From Plantago major (Eukaryota; Streptophyta; Magnoliopsida; Lamiales; Plantaginaceae): a DNA stretch of 64,000 nt. Shown here in pieces: positions 35,940 to 48,577 of the stretch. The stretch lies in assembly GCA_026545765.1 (NCBI GenBank), contig CM048841.1:1826512-1890511 (forward strand), read 5' to 3'. Position numbers and translations under genes: made by a program. Each line of letters starts with the position of its first letter. Positions within the stretch are counted from its first letter, which is position 1. The notes beneath the pieces were generated by a model that made no database searches, had not been told where the DNA came from, and saw only the letters and a list, made by a program, of their open reading frames with translations.

Positions 35940-38360
35940 ATGTCTCTGAGTGCTGCACCCATTCTCAAACGAGAGAACTACGAGAAATGGAAAAATAACA
36001 TGATGCTCCACCTTGAAGCCATAAGTGACGAAATGATCGAAGTGATAAAGAATGGCCCAATAGTCATTCAACAACTTAAGAAAGTCATGGAGGTTTCTAA
36101 TGGTAGAGACAGAGATCAAAGCGAAGGATCCTCACAGACTGATGCGTCAACAAGTGGGAGATCTACTAGTCAAGTTATTTACGAACCAAAGCCCAGAGAA
36201 CTCTGGACATCGGAAGATGCCAAGAGAAATCGTCTGGATGGTCAAGCTCGTAATATCATCATCAGATCGACACCTGAGCACATATAGTGTAAACTGTGGG
36301 GTGCTAAAACGGCGAAAGTTGCCTGGCAACTGATTGGAGAAATCTGTGCCGGAACTGAGAAAACCAAGGAAAACAAGTTCGAAGTTCTCAAGTTGAAATT
36401 TCAAAATTTCAAACAAGGACCCACTGAAACTCTGGAAGAACTTGATTTTAGATTTACCACTCTCATGAGTGATATGGCAACACTTGGGGAAAGCAACAGA
36501 TACTCCCAGTCAGAGAAGATTAAGACTATTGTCAGAAGTCTTAACCACAACTTGGAGCATACTAAATTCTTTTATTTTAACCAAGGAATGCCGAATATCA
36601 CTCCAGTGGAACTCTTCTCACATCTTGCTCTAGTTAGTCAAGGAACTTCAAAAGAAGAAAATCAAGGAAGAGATGAGGATGCTCTTATGCAAAGCAAATG
36701 AGCAAATATGTCAATGAGAAATTGAGAGAAGAAAAGCCAAAAGTCAAAAAGCATCTATTCAAACTATCACCAAAAATATGCAAAGCTCAATAATAAGAAA
36801 GCATCATGTCTCGAGGAAGGTAAATTGAAGCGATCTGCTTCTATTGTCTAAACCCGTCACTTCAAGAAGGATTGTCCCGCCTTCAACAAGCTAAGGAGTG
36901 ACAAGAAAGATAGAAGAATCTTGAAAGAAGCTGAAAAAGCTTTATTAATCAAGAAAGAAAGAAAATTCAAACTCAACTACTAGATGCTCTAGACGCTGAG
37001 ATGAAGTCAAGATGACCATTCAGATGACTCAACCTTACCATCACCAGAATTATGTGGAGTTACTCATGATATAATCAACTTCGGCCTCAAGAAGAATGAA
37101 ATGTGTGGAGTTGCTGAGATTGACGGTCCAGACATCTCTAACATTGAAATTTGTCTTATGGCTGATGAGGTAACACATACTTCTTGCTATACTTATGAAA
37201 GTGATGAAGAAGAAATAAAAGATCCAGAAAATCTCAGAAAGGAACTTGATATCTATGAAAGAGAATTTCTAATGATCCGAGCGAGAGCCGAAAATCTTGA
37301 AGAAGAAAAGAATTTTCTTGCAAAGGTAAACTCTCATTTGATTAAGATATCTGAGAAAAAGGATGCTGGAAATGCATTTCTCAAAGCTCAGATATCTGAG
37401 ACTGAAAAGTCACATAAAGAAGCAATGGCTGAACTGCAAAAGAAATATGAAGATCTTCTTTCTGAGAACAAGGAACTCAAAAAGAAAGAATTATCTTTTC
37501 AATCTTATGCCAAAGCTAGTGACACTCTTACTGAAGTACAATCTTACTTAAGAGATCCTTCAGAAAAGAAAGGACCTGGGCTGAATACATAGACAGACTG
37601 TTCTACCACTCTGAATAAGAGTGAAGAAAGAAGAACATTTGTAAGTACTCAGCAAGATGGCTCACATGCAATCTATAGTGTCGGTCAGAAGACAAAGATT
37701 GTAGACAAAGGAAAAGGCGTTGCGACTAAACCTTTGTGGGAAAAACAAGTCAAAAAGAAAACTGTTGGGCATGTCTCTGAAAAGAAACACGACACTGAAA
37801 AGTGTAAACACCCACAGTGCTATGTCTCTCAAAAGGGTAGAATTGCAGGAGCTGGCAAATTCTCCCATGTCACATTTTCTGGAAAGAAATTAGACCAACC
37901 AGAGACTAGCAAAGCTGCTGAGAAAAGATCTCAGATAGCTTCAAGTGCTCGAAACGGTATTCGCTATAAAAGCATCGGAAAACAACTTGCTCATGAATAC
38001 AAACAGGAGAAAGAACGATGGCTAAAAGCTAGAATTACTCAAAGCAATTATCAGAAGTGGAAGTTGAATCAAGCCACTGAAAATCTGAATGCCAGGGCTA
38101 GAAGAAATCTGGCAAGGAAAGCTAAGTTTGCCGAAAAGCAAACTCAGAAACCTGACAGGTATCTGAAAGCACCAAATGGAGCACCTAGGAACACACCAAG
38201 GAAGAAAATAGTTCTTAATAATGATAACATTCATTCAACTAGAATTCCTCCTTATGTTCCTGTCAGACAAAAGAATGTTTCAAAGAAATTCAATCAAAAA
38301 TGGATTCCTACTGGAAGATCTATTAATGCTGACGGTTCCATCATTGTTATGAGAGCCTAA
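35940..38360 (+). pseudogene. gag: Element D gag (broken)
   Basis: ATG at 35940 (MSLSAAPILKRENYEKWKNN). A TAG replaces a sense codon at about 36285, then sequence reads on in two frames (36393-36701). The zinc knuckle is damaged (a deletion after CFYC near 36840, so the His and last Cys are out of frame). From 37101 the tail is open: MCGVAEIDGPDISN, coiled coil (37340-37500), TAG near 37592, then KKTVGHVSEKKHDTEKCKHPQCYVSQKGRIAG and the basic ARARRNLARKAK. It ends with TAA at 38358-38360, in frame with the protease. Confidence 0.87.
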
Positions 38361-38378
38361 TCTCCTGTTTCCTGTTGT

Positions 38379-39272
38379 GTGCAGAACGCCTCTTGGACTA
38401 AAGCACAATGGTTATTTGATAGTGGATGCGGAAAGCACATGACAGGAGACAAAGCAAATCTGGTCGATTACAAAGCTTGCAACACAGGACCAGATATCAG
38501 ATTTGCTGGAGGAGAATTAAATCCCTCTCTGGGATTTGGCAACGTCAAATTGGGATCATTAACAATCACTGACGTATTACATGTTAAGGATTTGAAATAT
38601 AATCTATTTAGCATGAGCCAGTTTGCAGACAAAGGTTTTACTGTAAAATTCAAAGAAAAATACTGCAAACTTATTGACAATGAGTCAAAGCAGACAATCT
38701 TGGTTGCTCGGCGGAAAGGTAGTCTTTATGTTGCCGATTGGGCTTCTGCCACAACTGAAGAATGTCTCATGGTGAGTCAATCAGGTCACACAGAAGAGCA
38801 CTGGTTATGGCACAAAAGAATGAGTCACTTGAATTTCAAAACTCTGAACAAACTTGCCAAGAAAGAGCTAGTGGTTGGCCTTCCCAAAACATCTTTCAGA
38901 AAGGATGGTATTTGTTCTGCCTGTCAGATGGGGAAACAATCCAAGATCTCTTTCAAGTCCAAAACCAGATACTCTAGTGTTAGACCACTGCAACTTTTAC
39001 ACATGGATCTTTTTGAATCATCTGTAACTAGTTATGCAGGAAATAATTATGGTCTGGTTGTTGTAGATGACTTCTCAAGATTCACTTGGGTTGTTTTTCT
39101 GAAACACAAATCTGATGCTAGGGTGGAGATACCAAACTTGCTGAAAAAGCTTGAAGTCATGAAAAATAAAAAGGTATCTGCAATCAGAACAGACCATGGT
39201 ACTGAGTTTGTCAACCAGTACATAAAGGAGTTTTGTACCTGCAAAGGTATACAACACCAACTTTCTCTGTAA
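38379..39272 (+). pseudogene. pol: Element D protease and integrase start
   Basis: Open frame with protease WLFDSGCGKHMTGDKANL, GAG-pre-integrase WLWHKRMSHLNFKTLNKL and CSACQMGKQS, integrase LLHMDLFESSV (first Asp) and [11 protein letters not shown] (second Asp). A frame change near 39265 ends it; the integrase Glu ([12 protein letters not shown]) lies in the next frame at about 39290-39330. Confidence 0.92.
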
Positions 39273-41690
39273 GAACACCTCAACAAAATGGTGTTGCAGA
39301 AAGGAAAAACAGAACCCTTAAAGAAGCAGCAAGGACAATGCTAGCTGACACTGAAATAAGTGAAGTTTATTGGGTTGAAGCTGTAAACACAGCCTGCTAC
39401 ACTCAGAACAGATGTTTGATAAACAAACACCATGATAAGACCCCTTATGAAATCTTGGTTGGTAGACCCCCTAATATCAAACATCTGAAAGTATTTAGTT
39501 GTAGATGTTTTGTTCTCAACAACGGAAAAGAGTATCTGATGAAGGTGTATTTCTTGGTTATTCTATGAATAGCAAAGCTTACAGAATTTACAACAAAAGA
39601 ACAAAGAAGATTGAAGAATCAGTTCATGTTGTATTCTATGAAGGGAATAAGAAAACACCTCTTACTGATGAACTCTCAGAAAATTTCAAAGAACTATTGG
39701 TAAAGGATTCTGAAAAAGAACTCTCAGAAAGGAAAAGCATCATTGTGGAAAGAGAGGATGACTCTGACGAAGAAAAGCATGAAATGCGTAGTAACAACCA
39801 GATGACTCACAGACATGATGAAGAATTTCCTATGAGAATTCCAGAAATGGAAACTGAAGATGTTCATCAGAAAGCTGACTCTGGAAATGACCTCTCTGAA
39901 AGGCATGACCCAGAAAGCTCTCACACGGAACAAGTGTCAGACATTAATTGCCCTTCTGAGGACCAAAATGTCTCAGATACTGAAAAAGTATCAAATCATA
40001 ATCTTTGTGATTCACATTCAGATCACTTAGATGTTGATCCTACTAGCACTAAACCTATGATAAGATGGATCAAGGATCATCCTGCAAAAGATGTAATTGG
40101 ACCAATTAATCAAGGTGTTAGGACTAGGAGAGCAATAGCTGAAAATGCTAAATCTCTCTTTGGATGTTTCATCTCAAATATTGAACCTAAAACTATAGAA
40201 GAAGCATTAGGAGACCAAGACTGGATCTCTGCGATGCAAGAAGAGCTGGATCAATTTGAGAGAAACAAAGTCTGGAAACTAGTTCCATTTGTAGAAGGAA
40301 TATCTGTGATTGGAACTAAGTGGGTTTTCAGAAACAAGATGAATGAATCTGGTGAAATAACCAGAAACAAAGCAAGATTGGTTGCCAAGGGATTTACCCA
40401 GACTGAAGGTCTAGATTTTGATGAGTCATATGCACCAGTTGCAAGATTGGATGCAACAAGACTCTTTCTAGCCTTTGCAGCTCATAAAGACTTTAAAGTT
40501 TATCAGATGGATGTCAAGAGTGCATTCTTGAACGGTGAACTTGCTGAGGAAGTCTATGTTGAGCAATCACCTGGCTTTGAAGTTTCCTCAGAAAGTAGAA
40601 TGGTCTATAAACTACAGAAAGCTCTGTATGGACTGAAACAGGCTCCAAGAGCATGGTATGACACTTTGGCCAAATACCTTCTGGAGAGTGGTTTCAAGAA
40701 AGGTGAAGTTGATAAGACTTTATTCACTTTGAATCATGATGGGAAACTACTCTTAGTACAAGTATATGTTGATGACATTATATTTGGATCTAAGGACAAG
40801 CAACTTTTTGATGGCTTTGCAAATCTCATGGAAAGCAAGTTTGAGATGAGCATGATGGGAGAAATGAATTATTTCCTAGGATTGCAAGTCAAGCAACTCA
40901 ATGATGGAATATTCATCAGTCAGACAAAGTATGCAAAAGATATGCTCACAAAATTCAATCTTAAGCCTTCTGAAAAGAATGCTAAGATACCTATGAGCAT
41001 AGGAACCAAAATGACCTATACTGAATCAAACAAGAGTGTTGAAGAACATAAGTATAGGAAATTGATAGGTTCACTACTTTACCTCACTGCAAGTAGACCT
41101 GATATTCAATATGCAGTTGGAGTGTGTGCCAGATTTCAGACAAATCCAATGCAATCACACTACAACATTGCTATGAAAATATTAAGGTATGTGAAAGGTA
41201 CAGTAGATGTAGGTTTGTGGTATCCTAAAGAAAGTGGATTGAGTTTAGCTGGTTACTCGAATCGATTATCTTTGGATCACTGCTTGATAGGAAAAGTACC
41301 TCAGGAACTTGTCAGTTTCTGGGTGCTAGACTTATCTCGTGGTTTAGCAAGAAGCAAAACTCAATTGCAACTTCTACCATAGAGGCTGAATATATTGCTG
41401 CTGGTTGTTGTGCAACACAAATTCTGTGGATTCAACAACAACTTAAAGACTATGGACTCAATGAAGAGAAAACTCCCATTTTCTGTGACAACACAAGTGC
41501 TATTGCGATTACGCAGAATCCTTAGTTTCATGCCAGAACAAAGCACATTGATGTCAGACACCACTTCATTAGAGACCATGTTGAAAAAGGCAATATAGAG
41601 ATACTCAAGATTGGCACTGAAGACCAACTTGCAGATATCTTCACTAAGCCGCTACAAGAAAGTAGATTCTTAGCCTTAAGACAGTCTTGG
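39233..41690 (+). pseudogene. pol: Element D integrase end, RT and RNase H
   Basis: Integrase C-terminus to about 39550, where a short deletion changes frame. Then 39505-41382 is open for 625 codons: acidic linker (SDEEKHEM...), RT with [33 protein letters not shown] and intact YVDDIIFGS (about 40762), then RNase H. The RNase H catalytic Asp-rich motif (YSDADY in C) reads YSNRLS with a frame change near 41255; [10 protein letters not shown] and FCDNTSAIAI continue in another frame to about 41690. So RT is intact but RNase H is broken. Confidence 0.9.
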
Positions 41691-41728
41691 ACTATTGGAA
41701 CTACCTTCGAACTGAAAAAGTTCAAATA

Positions 41729-41859
41729 TCTGGAACGGGTATCCAGAGAAGAGGTATCTGGAACGGGCATCCAGAAAAGAGAAATTTGGAACGGGTATCC
41801 AGAGAAGAGGTATCTGGAACGGGCATCCAGAAAATAGAAATCTGGAACGGGTATCCAGA
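41729..41859 (+). repeat. Five tandem copies of the 19-nt hairpin
   Basis: Units at 41729-41747, 41757-41775, 41785-41803, 41813-41831 and 41841-41859, period 28. The loops alternate ACGGGTA and ACGGGCA while the arms TCTGGA/TCCAGA stay nearly fixed (one TTTGGA). Confidence 0.88.
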
Positions 41860-42363
41860 AGTCAAAAAGGCTAAAGAGCAAAAAAGAAAACTTAAGATCT
41901 CTGAGACAGGAACTCAGATATCTGGATCACTCTATATACGGAGAACACTAAGGAGAATAGTACAACTATTTGCAGTTAACTACTCTCTTGAAATTTGCAC
42001 TATTTCTATCTTTATGAAAAACTTGGACAGATCCTAAGTATAAGACAGATTCAGATGCTAACAATGTTCTTGGTCAAACAAAAACGTGATTCAGATAACT
42101 AATAGCCAAAATTCATTAAATGGGCACAATCACATTTGTTGATTGTGATCATTGCTGAAGAAGCAATGGTGACCCTTGATGAAATTGAGCGTTTGATCTG
42201 TACGGTGGAAATCAATTCACAGTAAATAGTGGACTGTAAAAATTCCGACAAAGTCCACTTTGCATTTAATGCAGAACTAGGTTTTGCTCATGCCTGTTTG
42301 CAAATCACAGATACGTACACACAAAATCAATTTGTATGTATTTGTCTGTTGAGATTCTATTGC

Positions 42364-42375
42364 TATATATATATA
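42364..42375 (+). promoter_or_regulatory. Possible internal promoter of D ORF3
   Basis: TATA run followed by GGATTTTGGCAAAGG, about 190 bp before the ORF3 ATG. Same spacing and follow-on as in A and C. Confidence 0.4.
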
Positions 42376-42564
42376 GGATTTTGGCAAAGGAAATCACTTT
42401 TGCCTAATCCGAAAACTCATCTTGCACAAAAATAGCAAATCCTTCTCTTGATTCTCTGCAAATCCTCTACAAACTCTGCAAATCAAGATTAAGTTTTTCT
42501 GAAAAGAATCACTGAATCAAATCTCTTTCAAACATCAATCCAATTCCCTACACTATATAAAGAG

Positions 42565-45500
42565 ATGGCCCCAAAGAATTCTTCTACATAGAAATCTCAA
42601 TCCTCCACTGGAACTGCTGAAAAGCAAGAACCAGAGTTGGTTATTGTGAACAACCGACTAGTAGGAGATTTCAATCCCGACCATTGGACTTCAAATCACA
42701 GAATGATTTGGGGTGGTGCCATGGTTGAGGAATACCTCACGGCTGCAATAGAAAACCAAGCCGACAGAAAGCTAATTCTTGACATGCTTGAAAAGGCACA
42801 AATTAAGGGTTTTCTATCTGCTCGCCCAAGTGGAATTTCATCACTCGATGTGTTGGAATTCTACAACAACTCCAGGATTATTTCCTGTGTTTCTGAAGGC
42901 AATGCAATAGTGTCTGTCAAAACCTCAGTCCAAGGAAAGGAAATCCTTCTGGACTTAACAACTTTCTGTAAGTTGTTTGAGGTTCAAAATCTTGGAAAGG
43001 ATTTTGAAATAAACACCAAGGATGATGATCTCCTTGAAGGTGTTAAGCAATTTGATGACATGTGTGATCTTGAAAATCGGATACACCCTTTGAGTTCAAG
43101 CTTGCGACATCCGAACCGGACATCCGATGGTTCCTTTGGGATGTATTGCTTGCATTCTTCACAGATGCTTTGATGGTCTACAAGGAGGTGCTGACCAGAT
43201 AAGCCAGAACGATGGATCATGATGTTCTTCTGAATCAACAAGATGGAAACGGAAAACCCTTTAAGCGGGAAAGTACGCCTTCATGAAATTTGTGAAGAAG
43301 ATTCAAGGCTTCGAGCCTAAAATTGCCAAAGGACTAGCTGAGCCAAAGGCCACAATAAACTATGGTCTGAAGATATGCTACTTGCTGGAGAAGCTTGGCA
43401 TTGAGCTCAGAGAGATGGCTGAAATAGCCAACAGTAACCTACTCTACAAATATGAGTATACGAACATGATGAAAAAGGTTACTGGGTCTCAGAAAGGTTC
43501 TAAGAAGCGAAAGTGTGAAAATGTATCTGAGGAAAAGGTTGCGACCAAGAAGCCCAGAACTTCAAGGAAGAAGTCTGCTGACAAAACAGTAGACACACCC
43601 ATTGAGGTTGTCGATTCCCAGATATCTGCAGGCATTGCCGATGAACTGATCAATGTAGATGAACTCATAAATGCTGCAAAAGAGTTCACAACTACTGAAC
43701 AAGTAGACTCAGCAAGAGAAAGTGCTTTCCGAAATGTGAAGACTATCACAGAGAGCCTTGCTGATGAACTCATTAATGTTGCCGAATCAGGTGAAAAGCA
43801 CCAAGCCCTATCTGCAGAAATCGCAGGAATAATGGACCAATCAGTCCCTAATGCTGATGAGAGCTCTGATGATGAAGAAGATAAACTAGTCATCTCTCAA
43901 GTCCTAGAAAGAACAAAGAGGGCTAAGGTTACTGTAACAGTAACTGGTGATAAGGTATCTGAAGAAGAACCTACACCTCAGGTTCCTGAATCTATAGCAA
44001 AGGTTGTTGGTGTAAACACATCATCAGGGAATGTTTCTTATGCACAACTTCAAGAAGCCCTGATGAGTGGTAATTTAGTACTGGCTGATGATGATGAGAA
44101 TGCCACGTCTAAAAGTCTGGAAGAACGCTCTACTGATCAATCTTCTGCTTCCAGACAACCACAACAACCACAAACACAACAACCACAACAGCCACAAGTG
44201 GTTGATGAAATGGTAAATGAACTACATTTCGAATTACCAGCATCACAATATGCTGAAGAAAATCCTGCAAAAGAGCAGTTCTAACTCATCGAGAGGGATC
44301 AAACCGAGACATCTACTCGTAATGATCAACCAGGAGGCAACCGAGTTGCATACTCGTGAAAGGTGTGAAGTACCAAAACTTCAAGCAAAGAAACCGACCG
44401 GGACAAGAAGACCAAAGTATAGAAAGGTCACAAGTTCCAGAGACCAATCAGCCTGAAACTGCTCAGGTAGCTGACTGGTTTAACTCTTACCTTGTGAAAA
44501 TTTTTATGCTTATACATCTTGTTACTCATAAAATTTCTTTGTTACAGGCTGAGTTAGAAACACAGAAACAAGAGGAAGCTGAAAAGCTTGCCTCAGAAAC
44601 TGAGAAGGAGGTTCCCTCAACCTCGCCTCTTAAGAACTCTGAGCCTGTGCAACAGGTGATAAAATGATTCTTAAGATAACACTTTTCAGTCATATGTTTA
44701 TGTGCTTAATCATTTAAGTAAATGTTTCTAACAGGCTCCAACTGAGATGGAAGAAGATAAGGCAGAAATGCCAGAGACAAACCCAGAGACCGACAAGGTT
44801 TCTGAAGAACACATCATTGAGCCTTCTAGCATGAAGGTATATATATATGAAAAATCAGTGATAATCATTCTTCATCCTGGGTTATCTTACAACTTCTTCT
44901 AAAAATTTTCAATACTTTCTACTTACAGGCTCATTCAGAAGTAGAAATGCAAGGGGACAAAGTTGCGACATCCCCTGCATCAATGGAAATTGATGAAGCC
45001 CCCAAGGCAACATCACTCGAAAGAACACCAGAAACTGAAAAAGTTTCTGAGAAAAATGACTCTGAGCTTCCTATTGAGGAAGTAAGTCCAAAACTCAGAA
45101 TTCATTAAAGCATAATTGCACAAATTCTTTCAAACAATTTCCTAAGTATTGCATTATTTTTCATTCTCAGGATCAAGAAAGAAAGGTTGATGAGGACCAG
45201 ACTTCCAAGTCTCCACCTCACAACAAGATATCTGAGACACCCCTTGTCTCAGTAGTACAAGTCTCTGAGCCTGAAGTACTTACTCAGGTAACTCAGAAAC
45301 CAAACTACACTTCTACTCAGATATCTACAAAAGTTTTGAAGCTCACTCAAAACGCTTTATTTCAGGCTCAAACAGGTGCAAAGCAGGCCCCCAATGATGA
45401 GAAACGGGACCTACTTCCCTTCTTCAAGACTCAAACACTGCCGAAGCACATCCAATGCTTCAAGAAATGGCAGAAGTTAAGGTGCTCTGATCTCTCTGGA

Positions 45501-48188
45501 ATATTGAGAATCACAGATCAACCAACCAGACGAGCACGAGCTCTTGACTTGGAGATATATATCCATGCAATGTTCCCTACAACAAGACGATAGCGATAAT
45601 TCTATTGCAAGGATTTCTCGAGAAGTGGCGCAGCTTGATCTGAGCCTTTGAACAGGCAGATGGTCAGACAAGATTACAGATGGCTTTCAAGCCAGTCCTG
45701 CCCAAGACTCTGCAATTTATACCTTCTGGACAAGAAGAGGTTAATGGGCAGAAGATCACTATCCCTGAAGTGCAATCTTGTATCTAAAGATGGTGAGGAG
45801 GAAGAGATAAACGAAAACTACTTCGATGAACCTCCCACTGACCATCATCAAAAGGATGACAAAGACAAAAAGGATGATGATGATGCCCCTGCACCAGGGA
45901 CCGGAGGAATTTCACGAAGAAATCATGCCTCAACTGCTGAAAAGCAAACTGAGAGGAAAACACAGAAATCTCCGTCTCCATCTCCTCAAAAGTCAACTCA
46001 TCAATCTTCCCAACAAAGAGATACTACTGTACACGTAGTTGAGCATTCTGAGGAAACAACTCAGAAAATATTGAATACTCAATCCAGAACTGCTGAACCC
46101 AGACAACTGTTGGAAGAAGAACAACAGCTCCATCTTCAACTGGAAGACCAAATAGCTAGATCCAGAGATAAGCTTGATCAACTACAAGATCAATATCTAC
46201 AAGAGATGATTGCTTACTCTGAGGTTAAAGAGCTACAGGATGCTGTGACTGCAATCACCAGAGAACTCGATACTGAAGAAGTATCTGAAGTCAAGCATGA
46301 TGCTAAGGCTGCATCATATTCAAAAGAAGTACCATCCTCCTCCCAAAAAGGAAAGAAACCAATCTCTGATATGGTTGCTGGACTCGATACAATCGATGAG
46401 AATGTCCAAGAGGATGAAGATCACTGGGCTGATTACTCAGATGATGAAGAAGACAAGACTTTGGCAGAGCACCGCAATGAACATCTAGCGGTTTCTCACT
46501 TGAGAAGGAAGCTGATTGCTCCTGAAACTTTCAGCAAACTGCTAAATGTCCACTCCCATGAATACATGAACAAATACCAAGTACTGGCTCATCTGAAAAA
46601 GGAGTTGTCTTCACAGAACAAGGAAGTAATTGCCTCCGTCCCCTCTGAAATGAAAAAGTTCACTGAGCTCATCACTCAGAGAACAACTAGCATAGTCATT
46701 GCTCAGAAAGATCTGGGAATGATAAGGGACGATGATGCGTCTTTAGCTGAAAAAGCTTTTCAAGAGGCAAGTGACACTACTGGAAAAGCAGATGCCATCC
46801 TAGGCCCATTGGCAGAGCTCACTAATAAGGACAATGGACTTATCAAACAAAATCAGGAGCTCAAGGCCGAACTTCAGAAGTTGGTCTCTGCCTATAATTT
46901 CTTACAAGGACATTTTCAGTCTCTCTCAGATTCCTTTATGAGACTTAGTCAGCCAACAATGACTAAGGGGGAAGGATTGTACAAATCTGGACCTCAAAGT
47001 CAGGGGGAATGGGAAGGAGTAGTAGAAAACAAGAAGAAATCTGGAGCTGGTGCGGCTCAGAGAGGAAGAAGAAACATGAAAACTTCCCAGCCACCACTCA
47101 GAATCAATGAACCCTCCTCAAGCCAAGCTGCTTTGCAAATAGTAGCTACTTCCCAGAAACCTACTGAAGGTACTAAAATGATAACAAGGGCAATGGCACA
47201 GAAACCTCCAAGGAGTACCAAGGCTCCAAGGAGAAGACAAGTTAAAGGGATTGATGAATCTTCTGAAGAAGAAGAAGAAGGTCAAATCAAGTCCCTAGGC
47301 AATAAAGAAGGCTGTGAAACTCTCACAAGATTTAATCTTGATGATGATGAGGAATCTGATGAAGATGAAGCTCCTCTTCACATAAAAAGGAAAATTGAAA
47401 GCCTAACTGAGCCCATAGCTGCAAAGCCCCTAGCATCTAAAACACCCTCTGGAAATACCAAGTCTATCCAGGGTGGTGGTTCTTCAAGCAACAACCCCAA
47501 AGATAATTCAAGACAGAGAAGGAACAGACTGAGAGCTGAGCAAAGACAAAGTCAACTTCCACTCAGGCCAGAAGAAGCCAAAATAGAGTATGTGAAGAAT
47601 GACAATGATTCCCCTGTCTACAGGTGCATCAATCAGAAAAATGGCTATTGGATTCTGGAATTGAAGCATCTACTGGTAAACTCAAGATTTCCAGATCCAA
47701 TTCATAAACAACTTATGGCATGGAGAAAAGATAAACCAATCTTGATCAACACCAATCATATTAAAGCCTGGTTGGATTTTGAAGTTGTCAAGAGAACGGA
47801 AGCCATGAGAAAGGACCTCTCTGATGAATGTCCATATGGAAAGCCAGATGATGTGCACAGAATTCTGAATATCACAGGAACAGGCACAAGAGCAAGACTT
47901 GTTGTGGAACCCTATGAGTCGTTCTATCTAACTGAAGATCAATACAAGGGTGACATCAGATATCTGAGGATTATCTACGAATATTTCAAGCTTTCAGATA
48001 TCAGAATAGAGCATGCCTGGAAGTGGGGAAAGTATCTGTGGGTCAAGCATTTTGTCAAGAAAAATCCTACCAAAACCTACAAAGAGGTCTGTGGATTTGC
48101 CAGAGACACAGAGATGCTCGTCAGAACACTTCTTTATGATTATTTTGATGACATCAAAAGGTTTGGAGATAGGAAATTTGCAGACTGA
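42565..48188 (+). pseudogene. Element D ORF3, six exons
   Basis: ATG 42565 (MAPKNSST, then TAG at codon 9). Exon 1 (42565-44466): N-terminal domain DFNPDHWTSNHRMIWGG, LDVLEFYNNS, frame damage near 43060-43260, FVKKIQGFEPKIAKGLAEPKA, basic patch (KKRKCEN), acidic Gln/Pro-rich tail, stop at about 44282. Exons 2-5 (44548-44655, 44735-44836, 44929-45081, 45171-45287; 108, 102, 153 and 117 nt, all multiples of three) encode acidic Glu/Pro/Thr/Val segments. Exon 6 (45366-48188): middle domain (FFKTQTLPKHIQCFKKWQKLR), frame breaks near 45590 and 45775, a coiled coil near 46090-46210 (LEEEQQLHLQLED), RRGRRN-type basic and Asp/Glu-rich runs, and the C-terminal domain (YWILELKHLLV, AWLDFEVVKRTEA, EHAWKWGKYLWVKHF), ending KFAD. 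About 1,500 codons. Function unknown. Confidence 0.8.
44467..45365 (+). other. Five small introns of D ORF3
   Basis: Introns 44467-44547 (81), 44656-44734 (79), 44837-44928 (92), 45082-45170 (89) and 45288-45365 (78 nt). All begin GT, end (C)AG, are T-rich, carry stops, and are phase 0. Acceptors read TTACAG, TAACAG, TTACAG, TCTCAG and TTTCAG. Counts refer to the introns only; exons lie between them. Confidence 0.75.
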
Positions 48189-48565
48189 TCCACAGAACTA
48201 CTGTTGAAGACTTGAAGGGTTGAAGACTTGAAGACTAGTCTATTAGGATGTTTACTTGGAGCTTGGTTACTCCTGTTGTCCTAATCTACTATGTAATTTT
48301 TGTTGTATTTTTGCTGACTGAGCTTAACTGTTTTATGTATTAAAGTTATCTGTAAACCTCAATTGTAACTTATCTGATGAACTTACTCTCAGATATTATT
48401 CTATAAAAGATAACTTGTCAGCAAAGATCACACCTTGTGATTTGGTTGATGTTTATTGCTGCACTTAATTGAATGAATTGAAAAATCATAAGAAATGATT
48501 AAGTGATGGATTGTTCACTCATCCAGATTTGTAATAGGTCAGATAGTCATCGTTGACTGATCAAA

Positions 48566-48577
48566 AAGGGGGAAATT
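48566..48577 (+). other. Polypurine tract of element D
   Basis: AAAGGGGGAAAT immediately precedes the 3' LTR. The 48189-48565 stretch between ORF3 stop and this tract is 3' UTR without a gene. Confidence 0.7.

Larger units (their letters stand above)
41691..42564 (+). other. Element D spacer between pol and ORF3
   Basis: Holds five hairpin copies (41729-41859), TATA run (42364-42375) and the CTATATAAAGAG that abuts the ORF3 start. No gene seen. Confidence 0.7.
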
